64,000 nt of DNA. Source: Pseudomonas khavaziana. Lineage in GTDB: Bacteria > Pseudomonadota > Gammaproteobacteria > Pseudomonadales > Pseudomonadaceae. The notes beneath the pieces are model-generated. The model was not told the DNA's origin and searched no databases. It saw only the letters and a program-made list of their open reading frames with translations. Position 1 is the stretch's first letter. The number at the start of each line of letters is the position of its first letter. The stretch spans positions 1 to 64,000 of the forward strand of contig NZ_JAHSTT010000012.1 in the NCBI RefSeq assembly GCF_019145205.1, written 5' to 3'. Below, piece after piece: positions 8,235 to 16,014 of this stretch. The position numbers and the translations under genes were made by a program.

Positions 8235-8948
8235 ATGAAACGAAGCAAGTACGTCCAGCTGTCGCTGGCAGCGTCGGTCGCCATGGCGATATCCGGCTGC
8301 GGGCCAACGGAAAAAACCTACGATTTGCAGAAGAAGTACAACTTCCAATCGGTGCAGCAATGCGCCGATGAAAAACTCCCGGTAGACGTCTGCTCGGACG
8401 CCTACATGACCGCCATGGCCGAGCATCGCCGCATTGCGCCGGTGTACGACAGCCAGGCCGATTGCGATGCCGACTTTGTCGCCGACTGGTGCCAGCAAGA
8501 CTCCACCGGCAAGTTCATCCCAAGGCTCGGCGGCTTTGAACTGACCGCCGAAGGCCAGGTGACCCAATCCCAGGTCGACGCCGCCAATGCCCAAGCGACC
8601 AACGCCCAAGCCAGCGGCGGTGGCTCAGGTTTCTCCACCACCAGCCTGCTCACCGGCCTGCTGATCGGCAACATGCTGAGCAACAACCGCAACAGCTACC
8701 GTTCCGAGCCGGTGTACCGCTACCGCGATGATCGCGGCAACTACGGCAACTCCACGCTCAACCAGCGCGTCTCCAATGGGGCCACCTTCGGCCGCTCCAA
8801 CCAGGCCCGGTACGGCAGCAGCAATTACACCAACACGCTGCGCTCCTCCACCAAGTCGAGCTCCGTGTCCTCGGCCACCTCCCGTGGCGGCTTCGGCAGC
8901 AAGGCCAGCGCCCGCAGCGGCTGGGGCGGCGGCGGGTCGAGCAGTTAA
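8235..8948 (+). CDS. yjfM: DUF1190 lipoprotein (YjfM-like)
   Basis: A 237-residue protein with a lipoprotein signal peptide (MKRSKYVQLSLAASVAMAIS) and lipobox Cys at residue 22 (SGCG). The mature N-terminal half has four cysteines (QQCADE, VDVCSD, ADCDAD, DWCQQD), typical of DUF1190 and possibly disulphide-linked in the periplasm. The C-terminal ~110 residues are low-complexity Ser/Gly/Arg/Asn-rich and end GWGGGGSSS. GGAG precedes the ATG. The distal location in the operon with DUF350 and the ATP-grasp ligase matches the E. coli order. Confidence 0.85.
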   Translation: MKRSKYVQLSLAASVAMAISGCGPTEKTYDLQKKYNFQSVQQCADEKLPVDVCSDAYMTAMAEHRRIAPVYDSQADCDADFVADWCQQDSTGKFIPRLGGFELTAEGQVTQSQVDAANAQATNAQASGGGSGFSTTSLLTGLLIGNMLSNNRNSYRSEPVYRYRDDRGNYGNSTLNQRVSNGATFGRSNQARYGSSNYTNTLRSSTKSSSVSSATSRGGFGSKASARSGWGGGGSSS

Positions 8949-8959
8949 GGAAGGCAGGC

Positions 8960-10117
8960 ATGAAGAAGATCCACTGCGCAGAGCGTCATGATTGGAAACA
9001 GACCGCCGACAGCCTCGGTTTTCTGTTCCACACCATCGACGGCGAACCCTACTGGGACGAGCGCGCGTATTACCAGTTCACGCTCCAGCAAATCGAGCGC
9101 GACCTCGAAGACCCCACCACCGAGATCCATGACATGTGCATGGACCTCGTGGCCCGCGTGGTCCACAGCGAAGAACTGCTCGAACGCCTGAGCATCCCCG
9201 CGCCTTTCTACGACATGATCCGCACCTCATGGCTCGAAGGCCACCCGCACCTGTACGGGCGCATGGACTTCTCCTACAACGGCACCGGCCCCGCCAAGTT
9301 GCTGGAGCTCAACTACGACACCCCCACCAGCCTCTACGAGGCCGCGGCGTTTCAGTGGGGCTGGCTGGAACAATGCATCGAACGCGGCCTGCTGCCCAAG
9401 CACGCCGACCAGTTCAATAGCATCGACACCAAACTGCACCAGGCCTTTGCCCAACTGCAGGTCAACCAGCCGTTCTACTTCGCCTCGATGAAAGACTCGA
9501 TCGAAGACAAAGGCACCACCGACTACCTTCGCCTCGTCGCGGAAAAAGTCGGCATCGAATCACGCCACATCGACATCGAAGACATCGGCCTGACCAACGA
9601 AGGCCGCTTCGTCGACCTACAAGATCGCTGGATCCCCCACCTGTTCAAACTGCACGCCTGGGAGTTCATCTTCCACGAACCCTTCGGCACCGCCATTGCC
9701 GAGAGCGACACGCAGTTTTTCGAGCCTGCGTGGAAGTCCATCCTCTCCAACAAAGGCATCCTGCCGCTGTTATGGGAGTTCAACAAAGGCCACCCGAATT
9801 TGCTCGCGTCACACCTGGATACTGACCCAGGTAAAGCCGTGCCGAAGGGCTGGGTACGCAAACCGTTCTTCTCGCGGGAAGGGGCCAACATCGAACTGCA
9901 AACGGCTGATGGGCTGATCGTGAAAGAGGACGGGCCCTACACGGATGCGCCGTTTATTCTTCAGGAGTTTGCGCCGTTGCCACGGTTTGGCGACAGCTAC
10001 ACGTTGATTGGGTCTTGGGTGATTGGAGACCAGGCGGCGGGGATTGGGGTGCGGGAGGACAATAGTTTGATTACCAAGGATTCGAGCCGGTTTTTGCCGC
10101 ATTTGATATTGGATTGA
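8960..10117 (+). CDS. yjfC: glutathionylspermidine synthase-like ATP-grasp protein (YjfC-like)
   Basis: A 385-residue protein covering the glutathionylspermidine synthase pre-ATP-grasp and ATP-grasp domain only, without the CHAP amidase domain of E. coli Gss. RMDFSYNGTGPAKLLELNYDTPTSLYEAA (residues ~102-130) and the C-terminal ATP-grasp strands (NIELQTADG, FILQEFAPLPRF, YTLIGSWVIGDQAAGIGVRED) are characteristic. Such proteins may ligate a peptide or polyamine substrate; the substrate of the YjfC/YgiC group is not established. It is the last gene of the operon, 11 bp after yjfM, and is followed by hairpins. Confidence 0.85.
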   Translation: MKKIHCAERHDWKQTADSLGFLFHTIDGEPYWDERAYYQFTLQQIERDLEDPTTEIHDMCMDLVARVVHSEELLERLSIPAPFYDMIRTSWLEGHPHLYGRMDFSYNGTGPAKLLELNYDTPTSLYEAAAFQWGWLEQCIERGLLPKHADQFNSIDTKLHQAFAQLQVNQPFYFASMKDSIEDKGTTDYLRLVAEKVGIESRHIDIEDIGLTNEGRFVDLQDRWIPHLFKLHAWEFIFHEPFGTAIAESDTQFFEPAWKSILSNKGILPLLWEFNKGHPNLLASHLDTDPGKAVPKGWVRKPFFSREGANIELQTADGLIVKEDGPYTDAPFILQEFAPLPRFGDSYTLIGSWVIGDQAAGIGVREDNSLITKDSSRFLPHLILD

Positions 10118-10119
10118 AA

Positions 10120-10134
10120 AAGCCTGCTGGGCTT
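10120..10134 (+). terminator. short hairpin after yjfC
   Basis: AAGCC and GGCTT form a 5-bp stem with a 5-base loop directly after the yjfC stop codon. It is weak and lacks a T-run. Confidence 0.3.
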
Positions 10135-10176
10135 CTCAGTCAGGACTGGCCGGGCGCGCCTCAACAAATTGGCTTA

Positions 10177-10198
10177 AATGCCCGCGTCAGCGGGCATT
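10177..10198. terminator. convergent hairpin between yjfC and darG
   Basis: A perfect 9-bp stem (AATGCCCGC / GCGGGCATT) with loop GTCA lies between the two converging genes and could serve both strands. T-runs are absent. Confidence 0.55.
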
Positions 10199-10205
10199 CC
10201 GACCC

Positions 10206-11294
10206 TCAACAGATAGCCATCTGAGCATTGGAGGGGGTGTGCGTAAGCCGTTTAAGTGCAATCTCAAGCGCTTGGTCGTCGAACAGCTTGTTCTTACGAG
10301 CACCAGCACCGGCTCCGCCTTCCCACTGTTTCAATGCCTCGCGCACAGCAGGGACGCTAGGGGAAACATTTTTCTGGCTCAGCAACCAATCGACTGTCGC
10401 CAACAACTCCATACCAAACGGCGACTCAAATCCGTCGATCAATTCGGCGGTGCACTCCAAGGCTTGTGAGTACTCTTTGGCCTCTGTGTTGAGGTAGGTT
10501 TGGAGAAAGGCTTTACGGTCTTGGTCAAACCAGATGACATCGCTGATTTCCGCATCGCTGATGCGCTTATCGCAATGCAGATAACTACCATCCAGATTGT
10601 TAAGCAGGTGCTCCAACCGATTGGCATACGGCCCGTACTTATGAGCAACGAACTTAAGGTCCAGCGGGTTCTTGAGGTCTGGCCGCTTTTCAATAGCACG
10701 CTCCAGGAACCAGGCCAGCTTCTGAATCTCCAGCAGGCTGCATTCCATACCTAACACCCAGTACCGCCGCACTAGTTCCGCAATAAGTGCGCGAGCAGGT
10801 GTGAGCTTCTCAACGCCGCTGCGTTTGGCGACATTCAGGTACTGATTGGACGGCTCGAATACCAGCACATCGACATCCAGATCACTTAACACCTCAACGA
10901 TCTGCTCGCGAACCTCCGGCCATTTCAGCCCCCCGTTACCTGCACCTAACGGCGGAACAGCCACGGACTTCACATGATTTTCAATCAGAAAGCGCCGTAG
11001 ATCATGCAGACCTTCGGTTATCCACGCCATCTGCGAAGGTGACCGCCAGTGGCGCTTAGTCGGAAAGTTAACGATCCAACGAGGACCTTCCAGTTCGTTG
11101 ACTGCGGTTACGTGAACCTTGCCTGTTTCTACCTCGCCAGCCTTACAGGCTGCCGCGTACAAACGATAGTTTTCTGCAAAGCGCTCTTTGAACATCAGCG
11201 CGATGCCTTTGCCCATCACGCCTACGGTATTCACCGTGTTGACGAGGGCTTCGGTATTGGCTTCCAGAAGGTTGCCTTGGGTGAATCTGATCAT
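10206..11294 (-). CDS. darG: DarG-type antitoxin, macrodomain DNA ADP-ribosyl glycohydrolase
   Basis: A 362-residue protein starting MIRFTQGNLLEANTEALVNTVN, a canonical macrodomain opening. GVMGKGIALMFKERF and AVPPLGAGNGGLKW complete the ADP-ribose pocket (residues ~1-150). The C-terminal region (LIAELVRRYWVLGMECSLLEIQKLAWFLE...HKYGPYANRLEHLL) is the DarG-specific domain that also blocks the toxin directly. Known DarG removes ADP-ribose from thymidine bases in DNA. It overlaps darT by 4 nt (ATGA), the usual toxin-antitoxin order. The antitoxin reads intact. Confidence 0.9.
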   Translation of the reverse strand: MIRFTQGNLLEANTEALVNTVNTVGVMGKGIALMFKERFAENYRLYAAACKAGEVETGKVHVTAVNELEGPRWIVNFPTKRHWRSPSQMAWITEGLHDLRRFLIENHVKSVAVPPLGAGNGGLKWPEVREQIVEVLSDLDVDVLVFEPSNQYLNVAKRSGVEKLTPARALIAELVRRYWVLGMECSLLEIQKLAWFLERAIEKRPDLKNPLDLKFVAHKYGPYANRLEHLLNNLDGSYLHCDKRISDAEISDVIWFDQDRKAFLQTYLNTEAKEYSQALECTAELIDGFESPFGMELLATVDWLLSQKNVSPSVPAVREALKQWEGGAGAGARKNKLFDDQALEIALKRLTHTPSNAQMAIC

Positions 11295-11827
11295 TGGAAA
11301 TACCATCCCGGACGCGCATGCACAGACAACGTAAGGCCTCGGGCGGCGGCGTCCTGTTCTATGCGTTTTTTCGTTGCATCGGTGTAACACATGATGCCAA
11401 GGAGTCCTGTAATCGGTAGGTGGTGATGAATCAGCGCCTCAGCCTGATAACGCTCCATTTTGCGAGGGTCATCGGGGTCACGTTTGAAATCACGCCGTTG
11501 AAGGATAGACCAATCGATCTCGTGGAGATTCGCCACATCGCTGTAATAGTCTGTCCAATCCGGGTACGCATGTGCGTTTGTAAAGACGAACGGTAGACCA
11601 AGCTCGGCGACGCGGTGCAAGCTAGAGACGAGAATTACGATTTCGTCATTTTTGCGCTGCTGAACGCTCCACCCAGAGTGAATATTTTTCATCATCACAG
11701 AGAAGGGGGTGAAATAGAAGGGTACGTAGTCTGACAAAAAGCCCGCGGGAGCGATGGGGACAATGCGCGTGCGGCGTTTGTCGATTAAATCAACATTGCC
11801 TATGTCCACATAGTGTGGAGCCTGCAC
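11291..11827 (-). pseudogene. darT: DarT-type DNA ADP-ribosyltransferase, 5'-truncated
   Basis: The frame (178 residues from a GTG at 11827) matches DarT (DUF4433) from about residue 40 of the family to the end. DIGNVDLIDKRRTRIVP, LSDYVPFYFTPFSVMM, IVILVSSLHRV and ERYQAEALIHHHLPI are all visible, and Glu130 of this frame fits the catalytic glutamate. The family's N-terminal segment with its ITHxxNL-type NAD-binding histidine is missing. An in-frame TGA lies 17 codons before the GTG, and no frame upstream encodes the missing part. The toxin is therefore probably inactive or altered, beside an intact antitoxin. A misassigned family boundary is the main alternative. Confidence 0.75.
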
Positions 11828-12037
11828 CTCGGAGCTGGCGCGAATTCGTTGTGCCAGCAGGTTAGATCCCTTTCATTTGCGGGACATTTCCTAGAGAATT
11901 CCAGCCGCTTGCGCCAGCGAAACTCTGTGACTAAGCTGCGGATCGTCACTGCTAATTCAGTGATCGGGTTTAGTCGCCCAGCTTCGATTGGCGCATAAGC
12001 AACTCATGAGTCAGGCACCCCTTCGCCTGCATCTTAT
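11828..12037. other. region upstream of darT without a recognised gene
   Basis: An open minus-strand frame crosses this stretch, but its translation (for example ANERDLTCWHNEFAPAP) is not recognised and has no good start. It probably holds the broken 5' end of darT and flanking sequence. Confidence 0.5.
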
Positions 12038-12115
12038 GGTGGCTGTGCGCAGGGCACCTTCGGGTGCGCCGGGTTACCAATCGACCGGTCGACTAACCTG
12101 CGTACAGCTGCCGCC
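12038..12115 (+). ncRNA. structured RNA element before the DUF6124-like gene
   Basis: The 78-base segment folds by eye into a closed multi-branch structure. An outer stem pairs GGTGGC (12038-12043) with GCCGCC (12110-12115). An inner stem pairs CGCAGG (12048-12053) with CCTGCG (12097-12102). Two hairpins lie inside: GCACC-TTCG-GGTGC (12054-12067) with a UUCG tetraloop, and CCGG/CCGG (12069-12088). It ends 54 bases before the start codon at 12169, so it would be part of the leader. From memory, similar elements recur before DUF3077/DUF6124 genes in Pseudomonas. A cis-regulatory role is inferred. Confidence 0.6.
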
Positions 12116-12168
12116 TTTCGTTTAGTCGCGTAGATGGCAGCTTCAAATCATCGATTGGAGTTTTGCTA

Positions 12169-12404
12169 TGGATAACGTTGTTTCGGATTCGCCGTCATCG
12201 GGTGCGACTAACCCATTTACTGTTAATGAAGAGCTGAGCTTTGAGGATGCTTGGGTGCGGGTGTCTGAGTTGCTGCAATGTGCGGTGGCAACGTCGCAAG
12301 TGCTAGGGGAGCCACTGGCTGCTCCGCAAAGAGCGGTGATGCATTTGGTGGAGATGGCGAAGATGGTGGCGGACCGGGCTGTGGACTGTTTGCAGTCCAA
12401 GTAA
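12169..12404 (+). CDS. small DUF6124/DUF3077-like protein
   Basis: A 78-residue acidic protein: MDNVVSDSPSSG, a short FTVNEELSFEDAWVRVSELLQCAVATS helix, then QRAVMHLVEMAKMVADRAVDCL. This two-helix pattern is that of small Pseudomonas proteins annotated DUF3077 or DUF6124, often in several copies per genome. TTGGAG lies nine bases before the ATG. The structured RNA upstream and a strong hairpin downstream make it an independent unit. Function is unknown. The codon track gives the first base as 12168 in a one-base-shifted count; the ATG itself reads GCT-ATG-GAT. Confidence 0.75.
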
Positions 12405-12410
12405 TGTGAG

Positions 12411-12443
12411 GGTGCTTGTCTCAACATTATTGAGGCAAGCACC
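12411..12443. terminator. strong convergent hairpin
   Basis: A 14-bp stem (GGTGCTTGTCTCAA / TTGAGGCAAGCACC, one T-G pair) with a 5-base loop separates the DUF6124-like gene from the converging helicase gene. It is suitable as a bidirectional terminator. Confidence 0.7.
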
Positions 12444-12449
12444 AGCAGG

Positions 12450-14324
12450 TCATTTAGCGTTCGCGTGATCGTCAAGCCGGCTCGCAAAGTACTGCGCGGT
12501 TTCTGGGTCGGTGCAGTAGAGGTAGCAACCCTTCATTCCCCTGGTCATCAGCGTTCGATAGGTGTTCTTGATGATCAAGTCCGTTTCCTGCTTTGCCAGA
12601 TCGGGTTGCTCCTTCATCATTTTCTTCCAGCCGCGAATGGACTTGTCGTTTTTATCTCGCTCAAGGGCAGAGGTAAGAACGCGCCCATTCCGCACGATGA
12701 GATCGGGCCCGATGATGACGCCGATATAATCGACTTCCAGGCCTTGGCATGTATGAATACACCCGACCTGATCAACTGAATTCTCCGCGATGATCCACAA
12801 ACTGCCGTCCTGATCAAGGTTCCATTGGCGTTCGTAGTCGTCGCCGATGACGATGTCGGATTCTCGAGCATCTTTCTTGCTGCGCCACGGCCAGCAGTAA
12901 CCGGCAACAACCCGGGCTTTGTTACCTTGGTTTGTTTGTTCGATAGCCATATGCATGGCTTGAGGGCTGTCAAAGATTTTGAACTCGTATTCGCTATTGT
13001 CGAGCAGCGGATTGGCGGTTGCGCGTATATCCAGTACGTCATCGAGCCAAGCCAGATAACCGTCAGACCCGCTGCAACGGAACTGCGAGGACAACGTATA
13101 TTCCTCTACCTCCGCGCCTTTGGCTTTCGCAAAAGCACGTACGGCTTGCTTGCTGCCTATGTCATTCAACGTGACGCGCTGATCTTCGTCGATAAAGAAG
13201 ATTGAACATTTGGCCGACTCGATCAGTTCCTTGATTTGGTTCTCACCCAAATTGCCGTAAAGCCCGCTTTTTTCGTTAAGACGGTGAGCTTCGTCTACGA
13301 TGAGCGCATCAAAGGTGTTGGGCTCGGTATCAATGAAAGCGCCTGAGCCAGAAAAAAGATTGGAGAAGTGGCTACGCTTGACCGTTCCCACCAATTTGCT
13401 CTCATACACCTTTCGCGGCGCGGCATTTTTTGAGACGTACTTGCTCAATAATCCCTGGCTCGTAAGCTTCACGAGCAAGTTGATCGCCAGCACGGTTTTA
13501 CCCGTACCAGGGCCGCCCTCGATGATAATCACCTTCGGCGCCGCTTCCGAGGCAGCGCTCGCCGCCGCCAGTGCGGATTCAAACGTCGCCTTTTGATCGT
13601 CGATCAGTATGAATTCCGGCTGGCCCTTCAGAAGTCCTTTAAGTGCATCAGCTAGTGCTTTCGACGGGCGAATTTTTCCATTGGAAAGCTCATAGAGAAT
13701 TTCTTTGTTATCGCCATGAAGGATGTGGGTCTTGAGAAACGTACGCAGTTTTTCAAGCTCATCCGGCCCTTTGAGGAACAGTGGAGCTTTGCTGATATAT
13801 GCCTGGTAATGCGCAGAATTTATAACCCCATCGCTGACATAGTTGTGAAGATAAGCGCAGGGTCGAACCTCGATGCTTTTGTCATAGACGGCTTCGTTAA
13901 AGCCTTCGAGCAATGCGGCGTATGACCAGACTTGGTAGGACGGATGGATAGTTTCCACTAGCCCGCCGCCTAGCGCAGTTTTGACTATCGCGTCCTTGGA
14001 CGTTGCAGTTGATTTGCTCCATTGCTTCAACTCGATCAGGACAGCATTTTTACCCTGATTCGCATCCCTCCCAGTCAGCAAGAAATCAATACGCTTCGAA
14101 GACTGTGGGATATGCAACTCGATAGCCAAGCCGGCGTCATTCGGCAGCCCTTCATCTCGGAGCACCTTTGCCATGTACGTCAGCGAGCCCTGCCAGGATT
14201 TGATCTCCGACGCCCCAACTCTTTTCCCCGTGGCTTCCTTGTAGTGCCTGAGAATGACTTCTTCGATATCGTCGTTATCGTTGTCTTTTAGGAATTGCTG
14301 TTTGGTCGCAGCGTAAACGATCAC
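12450..14324 (-). CDS. PD-(D/E)xK nuclease-like domain fused to DUF2075 SF1 helicase
   Basis: A 624-residue protein with two parts. Residues ~60-105 show a PD-(D/E)xK pattern: Glu69, Asp80 (KRIDFLL) and Glu98-Leu-Lys100 (NAVLIELKQW). From ~235 a DUF2075/Schlafen-3-like helicase follows, with Walker A GGPGTGKT (270-277), Walker B IVDEAHR (DEAH 344-347), FFIDEDQRV (~377), LSSQFRCSG (~411), HTCQGLEVDYIGV (~524) and a late LMTRGMKG. ATP-dependent DNA or RNA unwinding coupled to cleavage is the likely activity. It lies 24 bp after a MazG-like gene and next to DarTG. A defence role is inferred, not shown. Confidence 0.85.
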   Translation of the reverse strand: MIVYAATKQQFLKDNDNDDIEEVILRHYKEATGKRVGASEIKSWQGSLTYMAKVLRDEGLPNDAGLAIELHIPQSSKRIDFLLTGRDANQGKNAVLIELKQWSKSTATSKDAIVKTALGGGLVETIHPSYQVWSYAALLEGFNEAVYDKSIEVRPCAYLHNYVSDGVINSAHYQAYISKAPLFLKGPDELEKLRTFLKTHILHGDNKEILYELSNGKIRPSKALADALKGLLKGQPEFILIDDQKATFESALAAASAASEAAPKVIIIEGGPGTGKTVLAINLLVKLTSQGLLSKYVSKNAAPRKVYESKLVGTVKRSHFSNLFSGSGAFIDTEPNTFDALIVDEAHRLNEKSGLYGNLGENQIKELIESAKCSIFFIDEDQRVTLNDIGSKQAVRAFAKAKGAEVEEYTLSSQFRCSGSDGYLAWLDDVLDIRATANPLLDNSEYEFKIFDSPQAMHMAIEQTNQGNKARVVAGYCWPWRSKKDARESDIVIGDDYERQWNLDQDGSLWIIAENSVDQVGCIHTCQGLEVDYIGVIIGPDLIVRNGRVLTSALERDKNDKSIRGWKKMMKEQPDLAKQETDLIIKNTYRTLMTRGMKGCYLYCTDPETAQYFASRLDDHANAK

Positions 14325-14348
14325 GAGAAGTCCTTAGCGCGTGGGGTA

Positions 14349-14732
14349 TCAGAGTTGGTCGTATTTTTTGCTGGTGCTTCTGGCTTTATCGACGGGGTAC
14401 TTCGAAGCGTTAAGGGCAAGCTTTTCCCGGGTAGCTTCGTCGAGGTCGACGCCTAACACGCTGGCTAAACGGACCAGGTACATCAGGACATCAGCCAGTT
14501 CATCTTTCACCGCTTGGGCAGTTTCCGGACGCTTCGCTGCTGCAATCGAGTCGGTCTCGCTCATCCATTGAAAGACTTCGCAAAGCTCGCCAACCTCGCC
14601 GGTGAGGGCCAAAAGCAAATTCTTGGGCGAATGGAACTGGTGCCAGTCGCGATCATCAGCAAAACGTTGCAGGCGAATGGACAGGTTTTCGACGTTCACC
14701 AGTTGTTCGGGTGTGCTGTCTGGTTTGATCAC
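14349..14732 (-). CDS. MazG-like nucleotide pyrophosphohydrolase (dCTPase type)
   Basis: A 127-residue protein from GTG 14732, chosen because GAGAGG precedes it and the frame upstream has no family similarity. The all-alpha NTP-pyrophosphatase signature is complete: Glu46-x-x-Glu49 (LTGEVGELCEVFQW) and Glu78-x-x-Asp81 (VKDELADVLMYLVRLA). The LQRFADDRDWHQFHSPKNL opening matches the RS21-C6/DCTPP1 branch, which hydrolyses dCTP and modified dNTPs. It is the first gene of a two-gene operon with the nuclease-helicase. Nucleotide cleanup, or nucleotide depletion linked to that protein, are both possible. Confidence 0.85.
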   Translation of the reverse strand: MIKPDSTPEQLVNVENLSIRLQRFADDRDWHQFHSPKNLLLALTGEVGELCEVFQWMSETDSIAAAKRPETAQAVKDELADVLMYLVRLASVLGVDLDEATREKLALNASKYPVDKARSTSKKYDQL

Positions 14733-15119
14733 AGGCCCGCCTCTCGATTGGTGGTTAACGGATCTGACGCATGTTGGAAAATTGAGAGAGGGATTGTAAG
14801 AGGTTTCTTTGCGGGGGGTGGGCTTTTTGCGCTTAAGGCTGGAGGCGGTGCGTAGGAAGGAAAGGTCCAATGAGCTTGAGGGGGAGTAGGCCCACAGGGG
14901 ATTTATTGACAGATATTAAAAAGCCGGCTTGTGGCCGGCTTCTCGGGGACTGCCTCAGCTTGTTTTTGACAAACCTCACCAGCCTTCAAATCGCTCAGCC
15001 CACATTGCGTCGGGCTGAATAGTAGGGGCATCAGCGGGAACTCCTCCGCATCGCCAAGCAGGTCAAATAGCTAAGCCATCCCCCTGCCAAATGTGCGGCG
15101 CATTCTACCCACATTCATC
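14733..15119. other. 387-bp gap between the MazG operon and the S24 regulator
   Basis: It holds the upstream region of the MazG-like gene and a terminator-like hairpin at 14921. It also has a possible 42-codon minus-strand frame (14903-15031) with GGAG before its ATG. That frame (MPLLFSPTQCGL...) is not recognised and is not called as a gene. No RNA gene was identified. Confidence 0.5.
14921..14941 (-). terminator. intrinsic terminator, minus strand
   Basis: AAGCCGGC and GCCGGCTT form an 8-bp perfect stem with a 5-base loop. On the minus strand it is followed by TTTAAT. It would end transcription coming from the S24 regulator gene. Confidence 0.6.
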
Positions 15120-15890
15120 TTAATTGCCCACCTCCGGTTCCGATTTAGAGCCTTCCCAGCCCAGCAGGTGTTCATCCAGTGGCACCGGTGGGCGGCGGTT
15201 GTTGAGGGTGGACCACCAGAATACCCAGCCGACGATCTTGAAGCTTTGCTCGAAGCGTTCCTCGTGGTTGAGGTATTCGTCCGGGTGTTCGGCGGCGTTG
15301 TGGCTGCGCATGCGCAGGCCGCCGCCGGGGCGGTTGTAGAGGTATTTGATGCGTAGCATGCCGTCGTGTTCGACGGCGTAGATTTCGCCGTCGATGATTT
15401 GGGTGCGGCCTCGGTCGATGGCGAGGGTGGCGCCTTGTTGGATGATGTCGATCATGCTGTTGTCGACCATGTAGGCGCCTACCGCGCGGTCGGGTTTGAC
15501 GTTGAGGGTTTCGAGGGTGTGCAGCGAGATGCGGATGCGTTCGGTTGAGGTGAAGGTGGGGTGGAGGGCGATCTCCACGTCGGTTTTTTCCGGGCGGCAG
15601 GCGGGGCCTGTGAGGTATTTGCCAGTGTCTTCGCGGGTGGCTGCAATCCTTGCGGTGGGGCCTTCCAACAGGTAGTTGGCAGGCGGATGTTTGGGGCCTC
15701 GGCCGTCGCTTAGCCAGCGACTGGAGACGCACAGCAGTTCTGCGATCTCGTTGAGTCGGCCCATGGGAACTCCGCGCTTGAACCAGTTGTTCACGTGTTG
15801 AGGCGTGACGCCGCGGTTCTTGGCGAAGTCGGAGGCGGAAAGATGAACTTCCCGAAGTAGTGCTTTTAAACGATCACCTGATGTATTCAT
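15120..15890 (-). CDS. XRE-type repressor with S24 peptidase domain (PrtR/CI-like)
   Basis: A 256-residue protein with an N-terminal helix-turn-helix (residues ~5-62, LSASDFAKNRGVTPQHVNNWFKRG, then CVSSRWLSDGRG) and a C-terminal S24/LexA-like self-cleavage domain. The nucleophile is Ser145 (MVDNSMIDIIQQGATLAIDRG) and the general base Lys182 (MLRIKYLYNRPGGG). This is the layout of lambdoid CI and of the pyocin repressor PrtR. Such proteins cleave themselves during RecA-dependent DNA damage. No prophage or pyocin genes are adjacent, so its targets may be distant or include the neighbouring defence-like genes (inference). Confidence 0.88.
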   Translation of the reverse strand: MNTSGDRLKALLREVHLSASDFAKNRGVTPQHVNNWFKRGVPMGRLNEIAELLCVSSRWLSDGRGPKHPPANYLLEGPTARIAATREDTGKYLTGPACRPEKTDVEIALHPTFTSTERIRISLHTLETLNVKPDRAVGAYMVDNSMIDIIQQGATLAIDRGRTQIIDGEIYAVEHDGMLRIKYLYNRPGGGLRMRSHNAAEHPDEYLNHEERFEQSFKIVGWVFWWSTLNNRRPPVPLDEHLLGWEGSKSEPEVGN

Positions 15891-15931
15891 AAACGCAGAG
15901 TTTACTGGCCGGAAATACTAATCAAATAAAC

Positions 15932-15949
15932 CATGCGTTGAATTGCATG
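15932..15949. promoter_or_regulatory. dyad upstream of the S24 regulator
   Basis: CATGC and GCATG are separated by eight bases, about 40 bp before the regulator start. This is a candidate autoregulatory operator. Confidence 0.35.
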
Positions 15950-16014
15950 TGTAGGATTTGGCTTAGTTGTGGCTTGTTTTTTCAGGTGTGCTGCTTAGTT
16001 AAACGCCATTAAAT

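Noticed and set aside
11808..12000. Open minus-strand frame upstream of darT as its missing 5' end
   Set aside because: The frame differs from darT and its translation lacks the DarT N-terminal motif.
14903..15031. A 42-codon minus-strand frame with GGAG before its ATG
   Set aside because: The translation is not recognised, it includes a terminator hairpin, and no neighbour supports it.
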